Of a DNA stretch of 46,004 bases, positions 25,617 to 33,635 are shown piece by piece. The stretch is from an uncultured Ruminococcus sp. (lineage in GTDB: Bacteria; Bacillota; Clostridia; Oscillospirales; Ruminococcaceae). The notes below the pieces were generated by a model. It had not been told where the DNA came from. It ran no database searches and was given only the letters and a program-made list of their open reading frames with translations. The number at the start of each line of letters is the position of its first letter. Position 1 is the stretch's first letter. Both the position numbers and the translations under genes were made by a program. Where the stretch lies: NCBI GenBank assembly GCA_902787825.1, contig CADAHS010000021.1, positions 1 to 46,004 of the forward strand. The letters are read 5' to 3'.

Positions 25617-25724
25617 TTAATCTATGTAGTATTATCCGAAACGACTACGCCCAAGAGCAGCATAAAATGAAACCAAAAGTTGGTGATAACCGATTCAAGT
25701 GATACCTATTCTGGCTATCTAAAA

Positions 25725-26129
25725 CTAGCGCTTTTCTTTATTTCTATTTTTAGCTTTAATTATCATTGCTAAAACTGTCGTAACTGTTTGAATAATTAGA
25801 TCGAGTATTTCAACCACTAGCGCATCTGCATATTTCCCCCAAAAACCTCTGCCTAAATGATTAGTCATATTGGACATTATTAAAATGCACAGAAGAAAAT
25901 AAGATATTATTACAGACAAAGCCCAAAAGATATAATCTGTTTTATCTGTAAATATACAATAGAAGCATATTATAATTTGTAAAGGATATAATGAATATCC
26001 TAATACTCTATCAAAGTGTTCTCGGTAAACTTCAAGAATGGTGGACTTGTCAAGAAAAGTGCATGATATTAAGCAAACACTTATATCAAGCCGAGGCAGT
26101 GTAAATGCGGTTTGAAAAGATACGAAAAG
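25725..26129 (-). pseudogene. Membrane protein ORF lacking a start (decayed)
   Basis: The frame is open for 134 codons but the first 70 contain no ATG, GTG or TTG. The first usable start, TTG at 25919, would give only 64 residues and has no ribosome site. The whole stretch looks like coding sequence: EVYREHFDRVLGYSLYPLQ, then three hydrophobic segments (LQIIICFYCIF, WALSVIISYFLLCILIM, IIQTVTTVLAMII) and a basic end NRNKEKR. The likely origin is an unknown membrane protein that lost its 5' end. It lies behind the tRNA terminator. Confidence 0.5.
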
Positions 26130-26179
26130 TTATGAAAAGTCAAAATAAAGGACAAGTAGCGGACAAAGCCTATTTTCAC

Positions 26180-26224
26180 TATAAAAGAAAAACTCGGAAA
26201 CAACGTATTTACGCTGTTTCCGAG
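26180..26224 (-). terminator. Terminator of the tRNA operon
   Basis: Ten-base stem CTCGGAAACA/TGTTTCCGAG followed by TTTTTCTTTT on the minus strand. Confidence 0.9.
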
Positions 26225-26233
26225 ACTGTTGAA

Positions 26234-26308
26234 TGGTGACCCGTACGGGATTTGAACCCATGATGCCGCCGTGAAAGGGCGGAGTCTTAACCACTTGACC
26301 AACGGGCC
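26234..26308 (-). tRNA. tRNA-Glu (anticodon TTC)
   Basis: 75 bases with encoded CCA. Acceptor GGCCCGT/ACGGGTC, anticodon arm CCGCC-CTTTCAC-GGCGG with TTC at the anticodon position, and T-loop TTCAAAT. Closely follows the Bacillus tRNA-Glu pattern. Transcribed after tRNA-Met. Confidence 0.95.
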
Positions 26309-26325
26309 AAAATGCTACGGGAATG

Positions 26326-26402
26326 TGGTAGCGGTAACTGGATTTGAACCGGTGACACCCTGGGTATGAACCAAGTGCTCTAGCCAACTGAGCTATACCG
26401 CC
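26326..26402 (-). tRNA. tRNA-Met (anticodon CAT, elongator type)
   Basis: 77 bases with encoded CCA. Acceptor GGCGGTA/TACCGCT (G-T at the end), anticodon arm CTTGG-TTCATAC-CCAGG, T-loop TTCAAAT. The paired G1-U72 end and the overall likeness to Bacillus tRNA-Met argue for elongator Met, though a lysidine-modified Ile tRNA cannot be fully excluded. Confidence 0.93.
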
Positions 26403-26425
26403 ATATTTCCCGTAGCGACTATATT

Positions 26426-26454
26426 ATTATACACTACGCTAATTGGTTTGTCAA
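26426..26454 (-). promoter_or_regulatory. Predicted promoter of the tRNA operon
   Basis: Minus strand TTGACA (26449-26454), 17 bases, TATAAT (26426-26431): full consensus. Confidence 0.8.
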
Positions 26455-26526
26455 GCGTTTTTTCAAAAAAACTCGATTTTTATAATTTAGTCACAAAGTC
26501 TACTATCTCCAAATTTCGCAAAACTC

Positions 26527-26555
26527 TTGATTTGTCCCGTAAAATGTGGTATATT
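26527..26555 (+). promoter_or_regulatory. Predicted promoter upstream of the 26.6 kb ORF
   Basis: TTGATT (26527-26532), 17 bases, TATATT (26550-26555), with TGTGG before the -10. The frame open to 26654 begins just downstream. Confidence 0.5.
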
Positions 26556-26653
26556 TTGATTAAACAGCATTAACGGATAACGATAAGCGAGGAATAACCA
26601 ATCAAGATGGTTTTGTAAGTGTATCTTGTCACTATAATGGCATAAAGACGGAT

Positions 26654-27004
26654 ATGCATATCAAAGAAGGTAAAACAACGTTCATTGATCAAAATACACA
26701 TCGGTTGTTTTTAAATAGAAACAATATTAAAATTGCCGTTCTTGATAAAAGCGGACATATCATTCAGTTGTCCGATACAGTGAAACTCAATGAAAACGAC
26801 ATATATCTTGTGGGAGATATAAAATATAACGTTGGAGAGAACAAGATCGACCCGGATATGTTTGATAACAGCACGAACGATTTTGGTCTGTTACTTACCT
26901 ATCTGCCATATATATGGGTCGTACCGCTTTTGATAGCAGCTGCTGCTATTGTGATCGTTAAAATCAAAAACACCAAACATATGGAGAACACCTATGAACA
27001 TTAA
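26654..27004 (+). CDS. Putative surface protein with C-terminal membrane anchor, possibly 5'-truncated
   Basis: A 116-residue reading: a beta-rich domain (KTTFIDQNTHRLFLNRNNIKIAVLD), a membrane helix at about 80-105 (LLTYLPYIWVVPLLIAAAAIVIV) and a basic tail, so the domain should face outward. No ribosome site precedes the ATG. The frame stays open upstream to a stop near 26563 with protein-like content (GITNQDGFVSVSCHYNGIKTD) but no start codon. This suggests the C-terminal end of a once longer protein now driven by a short promoter region. Overlaps the hydrolase start by 11 bases. Confidence 0.5.
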   Translation: MHIKEGKTTFIDQNTHRLFLNRNNIKIAVLDKSGHIIQLSDTVKLNENDIYLVGDIKYNVGENKIDPDMFDNSTNDFGLLLTYLPYIWVVPLLIAAAAIVIVKIKNTKHMENTYEH

Positions 27005-27791
27005 AACCTCTGTTGTCACCACACATGGATCTGCAATGACCTATTTCAGTTTCGGCTCGGGCAAAACGCCCTTTGTTATGCTCCCGGGGATCAGCACAAG
27101 ACCCGTCTCAACGCTTGCTCCGGCTGTCGCAAACGCCTATAAAGATTTTGCCGACAGATTTACAGTGTACTGCTTTGATCCCGTCACTTCCCCGCCGGAC
27201 GGTTATACCATTTACGATACCGCCCGTGACACCGCCGCAGCCCTCGACGAGCTTGGCATAAGATCAGCCTGCGTATTCGGCGTTTCTATGGGGGCAATGA
27301 CCGCACAGACGCTTGCCGTTGAAAGGCCCGACCTCGTCGGAAAGCTGATCCTGAGTTCTACCGCAAGCCGCATTTCTCCCCAAGCCGAAGAGCTGCTCCG
27401 CCGGCTCAACCAGCTTGCCCAAAGCGGCGATTTGCAAGCTTTGTACCTTGAATTTGCCAAAGCCGTATATACACCGAGCTTCTTTGAGACCTATAAAGAT
27501 GCGATAACTGCGGCCTTTGGCGGAAGTTCACAGCAGGACATTGACCGCTTTGTAAAGCTGACAAGAGCGATCATTGATTTTGATATATACGACGAGCTTG
27601 AAAAGATAAGCTGTCCCGTGCTCGTTATCGGTGCAGGCGAGGACAAAGTATTCGGGGTGCAGGCGTCCTGCGATATCGCACAAAAAACGGGCGGAAAGCT
27701 TTATATCTACGAGGGCTACGGACACGCCGCTTACGACGAAGCGCCGGATTATAAGCAAAGACTTTATGAGTTTTTTACAAGTCAGGAGTGA
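26994..27791 (+). CDS. Alpha/beta-fold hydrolase
   Basis: A 265-residue cytoplasmic hydrolase. The nucleophile elbow is FGVSMGAM (Ser 98), the acid is probably Asp in GAGEDKVFG, and the base is His in YEGYGHAAYDEAPDY near the end. The N-terminal LPGISTRP oxyanion loop fits the family. Substrate unknown. Starts at an ATG with GGAGAAC upstream, 11 bases inside the preceding ORF. The DUF1653 gene follows after 7 bases. Confidence 0.88.
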   Translation: MNIKTSVVTTHGSAMTYFSFGSGKTPFVMLPGISTRPVSTLAPAVANAYKDFADRFTVYCFDPVTSPPDGYTIYDTARDTAAALDELGIRSACVFGVSMGAMTAQTLAVERPDLVGKLILSSTASRISPQAEELLRRLNQLAQSGDLQALYLEFAKAVYTPSFFETYKDAITAAFGGSSQQDIDRFVKLTRAIIDFDIYDELEKISCPVLVIGAGEDKVFGVQASCDIAQKTGGKLYIYEGYGHAAYDEAPDYKQRLYEFFTSQE

Positions 27792-27798
27792 TCGGACA

Positions 27799-28011
27799 AT
27801 GCAGATAAAAAAGGGCAAATACCGCCATTTCAAGGGAAATATGTATGAGGTGATCGGCACCGCAAAACACTCCGAAACGCTCGAAGAAATGGTCGTTTAC
27901 CGTGCTCTCTACGGCGACGGAGAACTCTGGGTGCGTCCGGCAGCAATGTGGGACGAGCAGATACAGCGTGAGGGCAAGGTGTTCAGAAGATTTGAATATA
28001 TAGGGGAATAA
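27799..28011 (+). CDS. DUF1653 protein
   Basis: A 70-residue protein matching the DUF1653 pattern: KKGKYRHFKGNMYEVIGTAKHSE at the start, VVYRALYGDGELWVRP in the middle and RRFEYI at the end. It is a small SH3-like barrel family of unknown function, common as a single gene. The ATG at 27799 is preceded by AGGAGTGA, which overlaps the stop of the hydrolase gene, suggesting coupled translation. Confidence 0.85.
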   Translation: MQIKKGKYRHFKGNMYEVIGTAKHSETLEEMVVYRALYGDGELWVRPAAMWDEQIQREGKVFRRFEYIGE

Positions 28012-28110
28012 CTGTACAAGTTATTGTACAGTTTGTCCGCAAAATAAGAGTAATATCCTGAATTTCACTGCATATATTTTAATACACCAAAATGTATTGG
28101 AGTGAGATTT

Positions 28111-28383
28111 ATGGATCACCAGGAGAAGGAACGGTGCATACAGCTTGCAGAGCATATGATAAGCAAAAAAGCGACCGTTCGTGCCACAGCCACTGTTTTC
28201 GGCGTGAGCAAATCCACAGTTCACAAGGATCTGACCGAAAGGCTGAAAATGGTCTCCCCCGAGCTGTACAAACAGGTCAAGGAGATACTTGAGGAAAACA
28301 AACGTGAAAGACATATAAGAGGCGGACTTGCAACAAAGCATAAATACGAAAGGCAGAGCCGTTTGCCTGCCGCAATGAAATGA
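28111..28383 (+). CDS. spoIIID: Sporulation regulator SpoIIID
   Basis: A 90-residue DNA-binding protein that in Bacillus and Clostridium controls mother-cell genes with sigma-E and sigma-K. The helix-turn-helix TVRATATVFGVSKSTVHKDLTERL is clear, and the basic C-terminal part (RERHIRGGLATKHKYERQ) that contacts the minor groove is present. The ATG at 28111 follows GGAGTG; a GTG three codons earlier is less likely. Together with gpr it shows that core sporulation genes persist in this genome. Confidence 0.93.
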   Translation: MDHQEKERCIQLAEHMISKKATVRATATVFGVSKSTVHKDLTERLKMVSPELYKQVKEILEENKRERHIRGGLATKHKYERQSRLPAAMK

Positions 28384-28640
28384 GCCGCACCACAGGTGAT
28401 TCACGGCACGGGAAAACTACATAAAACCTTCTGCACGCAGCTGTACGGGCTTTTCTGTACGGCTGCTTATATTTTGCAGGTATCCGCCGGTGGTACAGGG
28501 CGATTTTTTTGTACAGTTCATTTTTTGTATTTTAGTTACAAATACGAGAATTGTGCTCATTTTACGGATTTTCACGCAGCAGCACCGCATATCCGCAGAG
28601 ATATTTTTTGAATTAAAGAGAATTTTTTTGTACAAATAGC
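28384..28640. other. Intergenic region with one hairpin, no gene
   Basis: GCAGCTGTAC/GTACGGCTGC (28437-28466) forms a hairpin followed by a weak T-rich stretch and may end the spoIIID transcript. Two copies of a TTTTTTTGTACA word occur near 28504 and 28624. No coding region was supported. Confidence 0.4.
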
Positions 28641-28669
28641 TTGCAATTTTGAAAATGATGTGTTATAAT
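28641..28669 (+). promoter_or_regulatory. Predicted promoter of nrdR
   Basis: TTGCAA (28641-28646), 17 bases, TATAAT (28664-28669), with TGTGT before the -10. No NrdR box pair was recognised, so autoregulation is not evident. Confidence 0.7.
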
Positions 28670-28717
28670 AGTGTCTGTAAGTTGATCCCGACAAGTTGAT
28701 AGTTAGGAGTAATAATT

Positions 28718-29173
28718 ATGAAATGTCCTTTTTGCGGTTTTGAAGACACCAAGGTCATAGACTCACGTCCCAGCGAGGGCAAGAAACGCAGAAGAAGAGA
28801 ATGTACCAGCTGCGGAAAGAGATTCACCACCTATGAAGTGGTCGAAAAGCCTATGCTTATGGTCTATAAGAAAGACGGCTCGTTTGAACCGTTTGACAGA
28901 GCCAAGCTCATCAAAGGCTTGCAGACAGCGATAAAGAAGCGTCCGGTAAGCGTTGAGCAGATGACTGCACTTGTGGACGATATTGAAAATACATATGCTA
29001 ATAAAATGCAGACAGAAACAACGACCAGCGAGATCGGCGATATGCTGCTGCACGGGCTTAAAAAGCTCGATCATGTAGCTTATGTCAGATTTGCCTCTGT
29101 TTATAAAGACTTCAGTGACGTTGATTCCTTTATTCAGATAATCTCTGAACTTGATACCGAAAAAAAGCCCTGA
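28718..29173 (+). CDS. nrdR: Transcriptional repressor NrdR
   Basis: A 151-residue repressor of ribonucleotide reductase genes that senses ATP/dATP. The zinc ribbon uses MKCPFCG (Cys 3, 6) and CTSCGKRF (Cys 29, 32). The ATP-cone follows (KPMLMVYKKDGSFEPFDRAKL to about 136). Length is standard. Single gene with its own promoter; no reductase gene in the window. Confidence 0.96.
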   Translation: MKCPFCGFEDTKVIDSRPSEGKKRRRRECTSCGKRFTTYEVVEKPMLMVYKKDGSFEPFDRAKLIKGLQTAIKKRPVSVEQMTALVDDIENTYANKMQTETTTSEIGDMLLHGLKKLDHVAYVRFASVYKDFSDVDSFIQIISELDTEKKP

Positions 29174-29314
29174 CAACAGGCATTATGCAAGCACCCCAAC
29201 CAATGATACCATCGTTTTCATTACCATAATAGCCGAAAGCATACCGACATTGTTCAAAAGCAGTGCCGGGTGTTTTCGTTTATGTAGAAATTCTTAATTT
29301 TTATGCGCAGATAC

Positions 29315-29343
29315 TTGATTTGAGAAAAGTGTTGTGCTATAAT
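29315..29343 (+). promoter_or_regulatory. Predicted promoter of the Q-repeat membrane protein
   Basis: TTGATT (29315-29320), 17 bases, TATAAT (29338-29343), with TGTGC before the -10. Confidence 0.65.
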
Positions 29344-29385
29344 GGAAACGTTGTTAAAACAAATAAATAAATAGGGGGAACCACT

Positions 29386-30879
29386 ATGCGACAGGCTCAG
29401 ACATACAAGCCTTCAAACACATTTTCATTTGTCGGGTTTATCCTGATGTTTGTATCAATGCTCATATCCGGAGCATTGCTGTCGTGGCTGTATGTAGTTT
29501 TGCAGGCAGTCATTCCATTCATCTATCTTTGCATACTTATCACCATCGGATTTGGTGCAGCGATCGGAGGAATAGGCGCACTCTTCGTAAAGGTGTATAA
29601 GATAAGACACCCGGGGCTTGCTATCGCCGCAACACTGATAGCAATGTTCTTTGTCTACATCTTCCACTGGTGCGTATACGTTTCAAGAGATTACGACAAG
29701 AACGTGTATGACTATATGAAAACACAGAATGCAGCGAATTACTATATCGGTGCGAGCGACAGTGAGATCGAAGCTGACGGATATGAAACGATAATCGCCT
29801 ATCTGAAAAATACCAGCATCACAAGGCTCACCTTTACCTCAAGGGAGAAGGAGTACTTCACATCAAAGCAGGAAAGCGATTACAAAAAGGGAGTTTCCGT
29901 GTGGGATTTCTACGAATTTGACAAAGTCCTCGGAACGACCAATGAAGAGGCGGTCGCTTCACTCAAAGCCATGAAGGGCAAGAATGCTTACACATTCTAT
30001 TACGAGTACAGAAACCAGCCAAAGCACACTATCGGATATCTGCTCGTACACCCGGGTGATCTCTGGGAGGATATCAGAGATATCAACAAGGTCGGCAGAT
30101 GGACGATGCGTTCATCAAGATCTTCATTCAGCAGCAACAGAAACAGCACCACCAATAATAACGTTAATGGCATCATGCTGTGGATAACCTGGTTTGGTGA
30201 GCTTCTGCTTATGTTTATCCCGGCAGCTGCTATCGTATATTACAAGGCAGCTACTCCGTTCATCGAGCAGGATAACGACTGGGCTCTCACCGACAAGCCG
30301 CGGCTCTCGTTCAAGTTCATTGATCCGTATCCCGGCAACAATTCCGGCGAAAAGCAGTTCAAGACCATCTTTATGAACGATATCGACAGCCTGTTCTCGC
30401 TGCAGCCTCTGATGCCGCAGATGGGACAGCTCAACACAATGTATATCGTTTCCTACTGCCACAGCAGAAACTATTCCGAGAACTATCTTTCGATAAATCA
30501 TATCAGGATAACCAACGCAAAAAACAACCAGAGAGCTACCTCAAATATTGTCAAGAATGTGCTTGTCGATGCTGATTACATTGCGACCCTGCACGGAATG
30601 TTCAACTATGCCGTTCCGGCAGGCTGCCCCGGCACAAACAGATTTGCTCAGCAGCAGGCTCAGGCTGAACCGCAGCCACAGCAGCAGGCTTACCAGCAGC
30701 CACAGCAGCAGGCTTACCAGCAGTCACAGCAGCAGGCTTATGAGCAGCCGCAGCAGCAGGCTTATGAGCAGTCACAGCAGCAGGCTTACGAGCAGCCGAC
30801 AGCTGATAACTCGGGTGATATGGACGGTATCGACACCTCGAATATCGACCTCAGTTCACTTGATAATACAAACCAGTAA
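29386..30879 (+). CDS. Unknown membrane protein with C-terminal Q-rich repeats
   Basis: A 497-residue protein with no recognised family. Three membrane segments lie in the first 100 residues (near 14-36, 40-67, 76-97). A soluble domain follows (about 100-260), then another membrane helix (MLWITWFGELLLMFIPAAAIVYY, about 264-286), a cytoplasmic or outer domain (290-425), and a tail with five copies of QQQAY[QE]Q alternating P and S (about 428-470). The last part is Asp/Ser/Asn-rich. The repeat tail resembles spacer or multivalent contact regions. GGGGG site before the ATG; own promoter and terminator. Confidence 0.75.
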   Translation: MRQAQTYKPSNTFSFVGFILMFVSMLISGALLSWLYVVLQAVIPFIYLCILITIGFGAAIGGIGALFVKVYKIRHPGLAIAATLIAMFFVYIFHWCVYVSRDYDKNVYDYMKTQNAANYYIGASDSEIEADGYETIIAYLKNTSITRLTFTSREKEYFTSKQESDYKKGVSVWDFYEFDKVLGTTNEEAVASLKAMKGKNAYTFYYEYRNQPKHTIGYLLVHPGDLWEDIRDINKVGRWTMRSSRSSFSSNRNSTTNNNVNGIMLWITWFGELLLMFIPAAAIVYYKAATPFIEQDNDWALTDKPRLSFKFIDPYPGNNSGEKQFKTIFMNDIDSLFSLQPLMPQMGQLNTMYIVSYCHSRNYSENYLSINHIRITNAKNNQRATSNIVKNVLVDADYIATLHGMFNYAVPAGCPGTNRFAQQQAQAEPQPQQQAYQQPQQQAYQQSQQQAYEQPQQQAYEQSQQQAYEQPTADNSGDMDGIDTSNIDLSSLDNTNQ

Positions 30880-30883
30880 CGCA

Positions 30884-30917
30884 AAAGGAGTTGCCGCCAA
30901 AACGACAACTCCTTTTT
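30884..30917. terminator. Terminator between convergent genes
   Basis: AAAGGAGTTG/CAACTCCTTT perfect ten-base stem with six T on the plus strand and A run on the other side, serving both the Q-repeat gene and the small gene at 30923-31069. Confidence 0.9.
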
Positions 30918-30922
30918 TCCGT

Positions 30923-31069
30923 TCATACGATCGCAAACTCAAACAGGAATACCAGCCAGCCCACCGCCGAAACCAGAGCCATTATCATCTCTCCGCCCGG
31001 CGCAAGGTGCATACAGCCCTTTTTCCTCGCCAGTGTATTTCTCCTCAGCATCTCATTCGTCGGTTCCAT
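30923..31069 (-). CDS. Small membrane protein, 48 residues
   Basis: Starts MEPTNEMLRRNTLARKKG and ends in one hydrophobic helix (MIMALVSAVGWLVFLFEFAIV). The ATG is preceded by GGAGGAATAATT, a strong and well-spaced ribosome site, and a bidirectional terminator stands 5 bases after the stop. No family was recognised. The layout, a basic N-terminus followed by a single C-terminal membrane helix, is that of many bacterial membrane microproteins. Confidence 0.55.
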   Translation of the reverse strand: MEPTNEMLRRNTLARKKGCMHLAPGGEMIMALVSAVGWLVFLFEFAIV

Positions 31070-31193
31070 AATTATTCCTCCCTTTGTATCATTTTCTGCA
31101 TTATATCATCAAATTATACATATGTGGGGAATTTTTTTGGACAGTTGCGCTATTATCGAGTGCACGCTGCAACCGGGAATATTTTTGGACACT

Positions 31194-31230
31194 AAAAAAA
31201 GAATGTACGTCAAACGGCGTACATTCTTTT
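31194..31230. terminator. Terminator of the GH5 gene
   Basis: GAATGTACG/CGTACATTC stem with flanking A7 and T4 runs; on the minus strand the tail is seven T. Lies 6 bases after the GH5 stop. Confidence 0.88.
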
Positions 31231-31235
31231 ATCTA

Positions 31236-32258
31236 TCATAGATATTTTACAAGCTCGTCTATAACTCCTGACAGATGCTCGTCGCTCAGACCGTAGTCCA
31301 TTTCCTTGTAGCTCCACGCAGCCCTGCCAAAACCGTATTTTTCAAAAGCAGCACTTATATCCTTATACCACCTCAGTGCGTCCCCGGGATCTGCAAGGTT
31401 TATAACTCCGTATTCTCCGCAGTACACGGCAACGTCCCTTTCCTCGGATACTCTCTTTGCCTCGGACATTCTTTCCTCAAAATAGCTCGCACCGATCAGT
31501 CCGTCTGATATGTGCTCAAAATCCTGGAGATCAAGACCTATCTCCTTGGTCTTTTGCTGATAAAGCGAGATGTTTTCAGGATAGCTGAGCCTGAAATCCC
31601 TTGGCATCTCATCGATCCAGTAAGCACCCTGATGAGTGAAGATGAGCGGATCATAGAAATGGAAGGTGTAAACTATGTTCTCATCAGCAGGTGCAGCAAG
31701 ATCCTTCATCGCATCAAGAGAGTTGTTCCAATAGCTTCCGACAATGATCTTTATATCCTTGCTGTACTTTCTGATGATGCTTACAGTCTTGCTGATGATG
31801 CTGTTCCAGCTGTCGATGTAGCCCGGATCAGTGACCTCGTTGAGAAGCTCGAATGCCAGCCTGTCGTTATACTGAACATATCTCCTTGCAAACTCTTCCC
31901 ACAACTCGTAAAACGCCTGCTGAAGACTGCTGTCGTTGAAGAAGTTTCTCTCGTTCTCACCCTTGTCAAATGAGAAGCCTCTGGTCTTGTGCAGATCAAG
32001 TATCATATTCAGACCATGCTTTCCACACCAGTCGATGCATTTCTGAACGTACCCAAAGCCCGACTCAATGAAGCTTGAGTCGTCATTTTGAAATATATTA
32101 TAATCAACAGGAACTCTGACATGGTCAAGTCCCCAGCTTTTGATCTTAATGATATCCTGCTCGGTGATGAAGTTTTCCAGTCTGTCCTGCGAATAGTCGC
32201 ACTGTGAAAGCCAGCCGCCGAGATCTATTCCGTGCATATATCCGTCAAACTTTTTCAT
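31236..32258 (-). CDS. Glycoside hydrolase family 5 (cellulase-type) enzyme, intracellular
   Basis: A 340-residue GH5 catalytic domain without signal peptide or binding module. The start MHGIDLGGWLSQ, the HVRVPVDY strand, acid/base Glu 141 in FELLNEV and nucleophile Glu 282 in VYCGEYGV are in the right places; His 200 in YTFHFYDP fits as well. The missing signal peptide suggests it acts inside the cell on imported beta-linked oligosaccharides. The exact subfamily was not determined. ATG with AGGAGGCG upstream. Confidence 0.88.
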   Translation of the reverse strand: MKKFDGYMHGIDLGGWLSQCDYSQDRLENFITEQDIIKIKSWGLDHVRVPVDYNIFQNDDSSFIESGFGYVQKCIDWCGKHGLNMILDLHKTRGFSFDKGENERNFFNDSSLQQAFYELWEEFARRYVQYNDRLAFELLNEVTDPGYIDSWNSIISKTVSIIRKYSKDIKIIVGSYWNNSLDAMKDLAAPADENIVYTFHFYDPLIFTHQGAYWIDEMPRDFRLSYPENISLYQQKTKEIGLDLQDFEHISDGLIGASYFEERMSEAKRVSEERDVAVYCGEYGVINLADPGDALRWYKDISAAFEKYGFGRAAWSYKEMDYGLSDEHLSGVIDELVKYL

Positions 32259-32424
32259 ATTCTACGCCTCCTGTAATTATATTGTTTGTATTTTAACACA
32301 AATACGTTACATTTTATATCATAATTTTGCTGTTTATATCACTTTCATAACCATATTCCGGCGCACTCTCCAAAAGCGTTTCAACGATTTTTTCGATGTT
32401 CTTTTATTTGTTACACTAACACTA

Positions 32425-32453
32425 TTGAAAAATATAAAACAGCGTGTTATAAT
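32425..32453 (+). promoter_or_regulatory. Predicted promoter of pta
   Basis: TTGAAA (32425-32430), 17 bases, TATAAT (32448-32453). Confidence 0.7.
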
Positions 32454-32488
32454 ATTAAGTGCAAAATTATTAACGGAGGTATACTACA

Positions 32489-33505
32489 ATGGGAATGTTC
32501 GATAAGCTTATCGCAAACCTTAAAGCAAGCAAGAAAACGATAGTTTTCACAGAGGGTACCGATGCCCGTATCCTGTGGGCTGCTGACAAGCTGCTCAAGG
32601 AGGAACTTATGGGTGTTGTGCTTTGCGGAAACGTTGACGAGGTCAATGCTGCCGCTGCAAAGGACGGATTTGATATTTCAAAGGCTGAGATACTTGATCC
32701 TGCGACCTATCCTGAAATGGAAGCTCTCGTTGCTCAGATGGTAGAACTGAGAAAGGGCAAGATGACCGAGGACGAGTGCAGAGCTGCGCTTGCAAGATCC
32801 AACTACTTCGGCACAATGCTCGTTAAGGCAGGCAAGGCTGACGCTCTGTTGGGCGGCGCTACCTATTCCACCGCAGATACAGTCAGACCTGCTCTTCAGA
32901 TAATCAAGACAAAGAAAGGCTCAAACCTTGTAAGCTCCTCATTCATACTTTTCAGAGAAAAGGACGGACAGGAAGAGAAGATAGCAATGGGCGACTGCGC
33001 TATCAACCTTGGCTACACCGACAGAGTTGACAAGGACGGCAACGTTGTTCTTTCAGCTGCAAGACAGCTCGCTGAGGTTGCCGTAGAGACTGCAAGGACC
33101 GCTGATTTCTTCGGTATCGACCCGAAGGTAGCCGTTCTGAGCTTCTCCACCTACGGTTCCGGCAAGGGCGGTACAGTTCAGCTCTCACACGATGCTGTTA
33201 TCGAAGCAAGACAGCTTGACCCTAACCTCGTTATCGACGGAGAGTTCCAGTTTGACGCAGCTGTTTCTGCTGAGGTCGCAAAGACCAAGTGCCCTGATTC
33301 CAAGGTTGCAGGACAGGCTAACACCTTCATCTTCCCACTTATCGAAGCAGGCAACATCGGATACAAGATCGCACAAAGACTCGGCGGCTTTGAAGCTTAC
33401 GGACCTATCCTTCAGGGACTCAACGCTCCGATCAACGACCTTTCAAGAGGCTGCATAGCTGATGAGGTCTACAAGATGGCTATCATCACCGCAGGCATGG
33501 CGTAA
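32489..33505 (+). CDS. pta: Phosphate acetyltransferase
   Basis: A 338-residue enzyme interconverting acetyl-CoA and acetyl phosphate for acetate formation. Landmarks: TIVFTEGTDARILWAA at the start, NYFGTMLVKAGKADALLGGATYST, AVLSFSTYGSGKG and the late GPILQGLNAPINDLSRGC. It is the short form without the DRTGG regulatory domain. Acetate kinase is not adjacent. GGAGGT site before the ATG, own promoter and terminator. Codon use is strongly biased, consistent with high expression. Confidence 0.96.
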   Translation: MGMFDKLIANLKASKKTIVFTEGTDARILWAADKLLKEELMGVVLCGNVDEVNAAAAKDGFDISKAEILDPATYPEMEALVAQMVELRKGKMTEDECRAALARSNYFGTMLVKAGKADALLGGATYSTADTVRPALQIIKTKKGSNLVSSSFILFREKDGQEEKIAMGDCAINLGYTDRVDKDGNVVLSAARQLAEVAVETARTADFFGIDPKVAVLSFSTYGSGKGGTVQLSHDAVIEARQLDPNLVIDGEFQFDAAVSAEVAKTKCPDSKVAGQANTFIFPLIEAGNIGYKIAQRLGGFEAYGPILQGLNAPINDLSRGCIADEVYKMAIITAGMA

Positions 33506-33529
33506 TAGAAGCAAGATTTTAGAAGCATG

Positions 33530-33570
33530 AAGCAAGATGCTCGGGAGACCGGGCTCTTGCTTTTCTTTTT
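33530..33570 (+). terminator. Terminator of pta
   Basis: AAGCAAGA...TCTTGCTT with inner CGG/CCG pairing, then TTTTCTTTTT. Confidence 0.85.
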
Positions 33571-33635
33571 CAAAAGAAAGAATACTAAGAAATAAGAGGT
33601 AAGAGTTTTCTTGCCTCTTTTTTATAGATACGACC

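Noticed and set aside
26234-26402. Possible integration site with an att duplication at the tRNA genes
   Set aside because: No integrase gene and no direct repeat of a tRNA 3' end was found in the window.
29185-29300. Short minus-strand frame resembling the end of a membrane protein (LLLNNVGMLSAIMVMKTMV)
   Set aside because: Only about 36 codons, no start, and it lies between nrdR and the next promoter. Could be a gene relic, but too short to support.
30660-30800. CRISPR-like array from repeated CAGCAGGCTTA units
   Set aside because: The repeats are in frame, contiguous and encode the QQQAY tail of a protein; no spacers.
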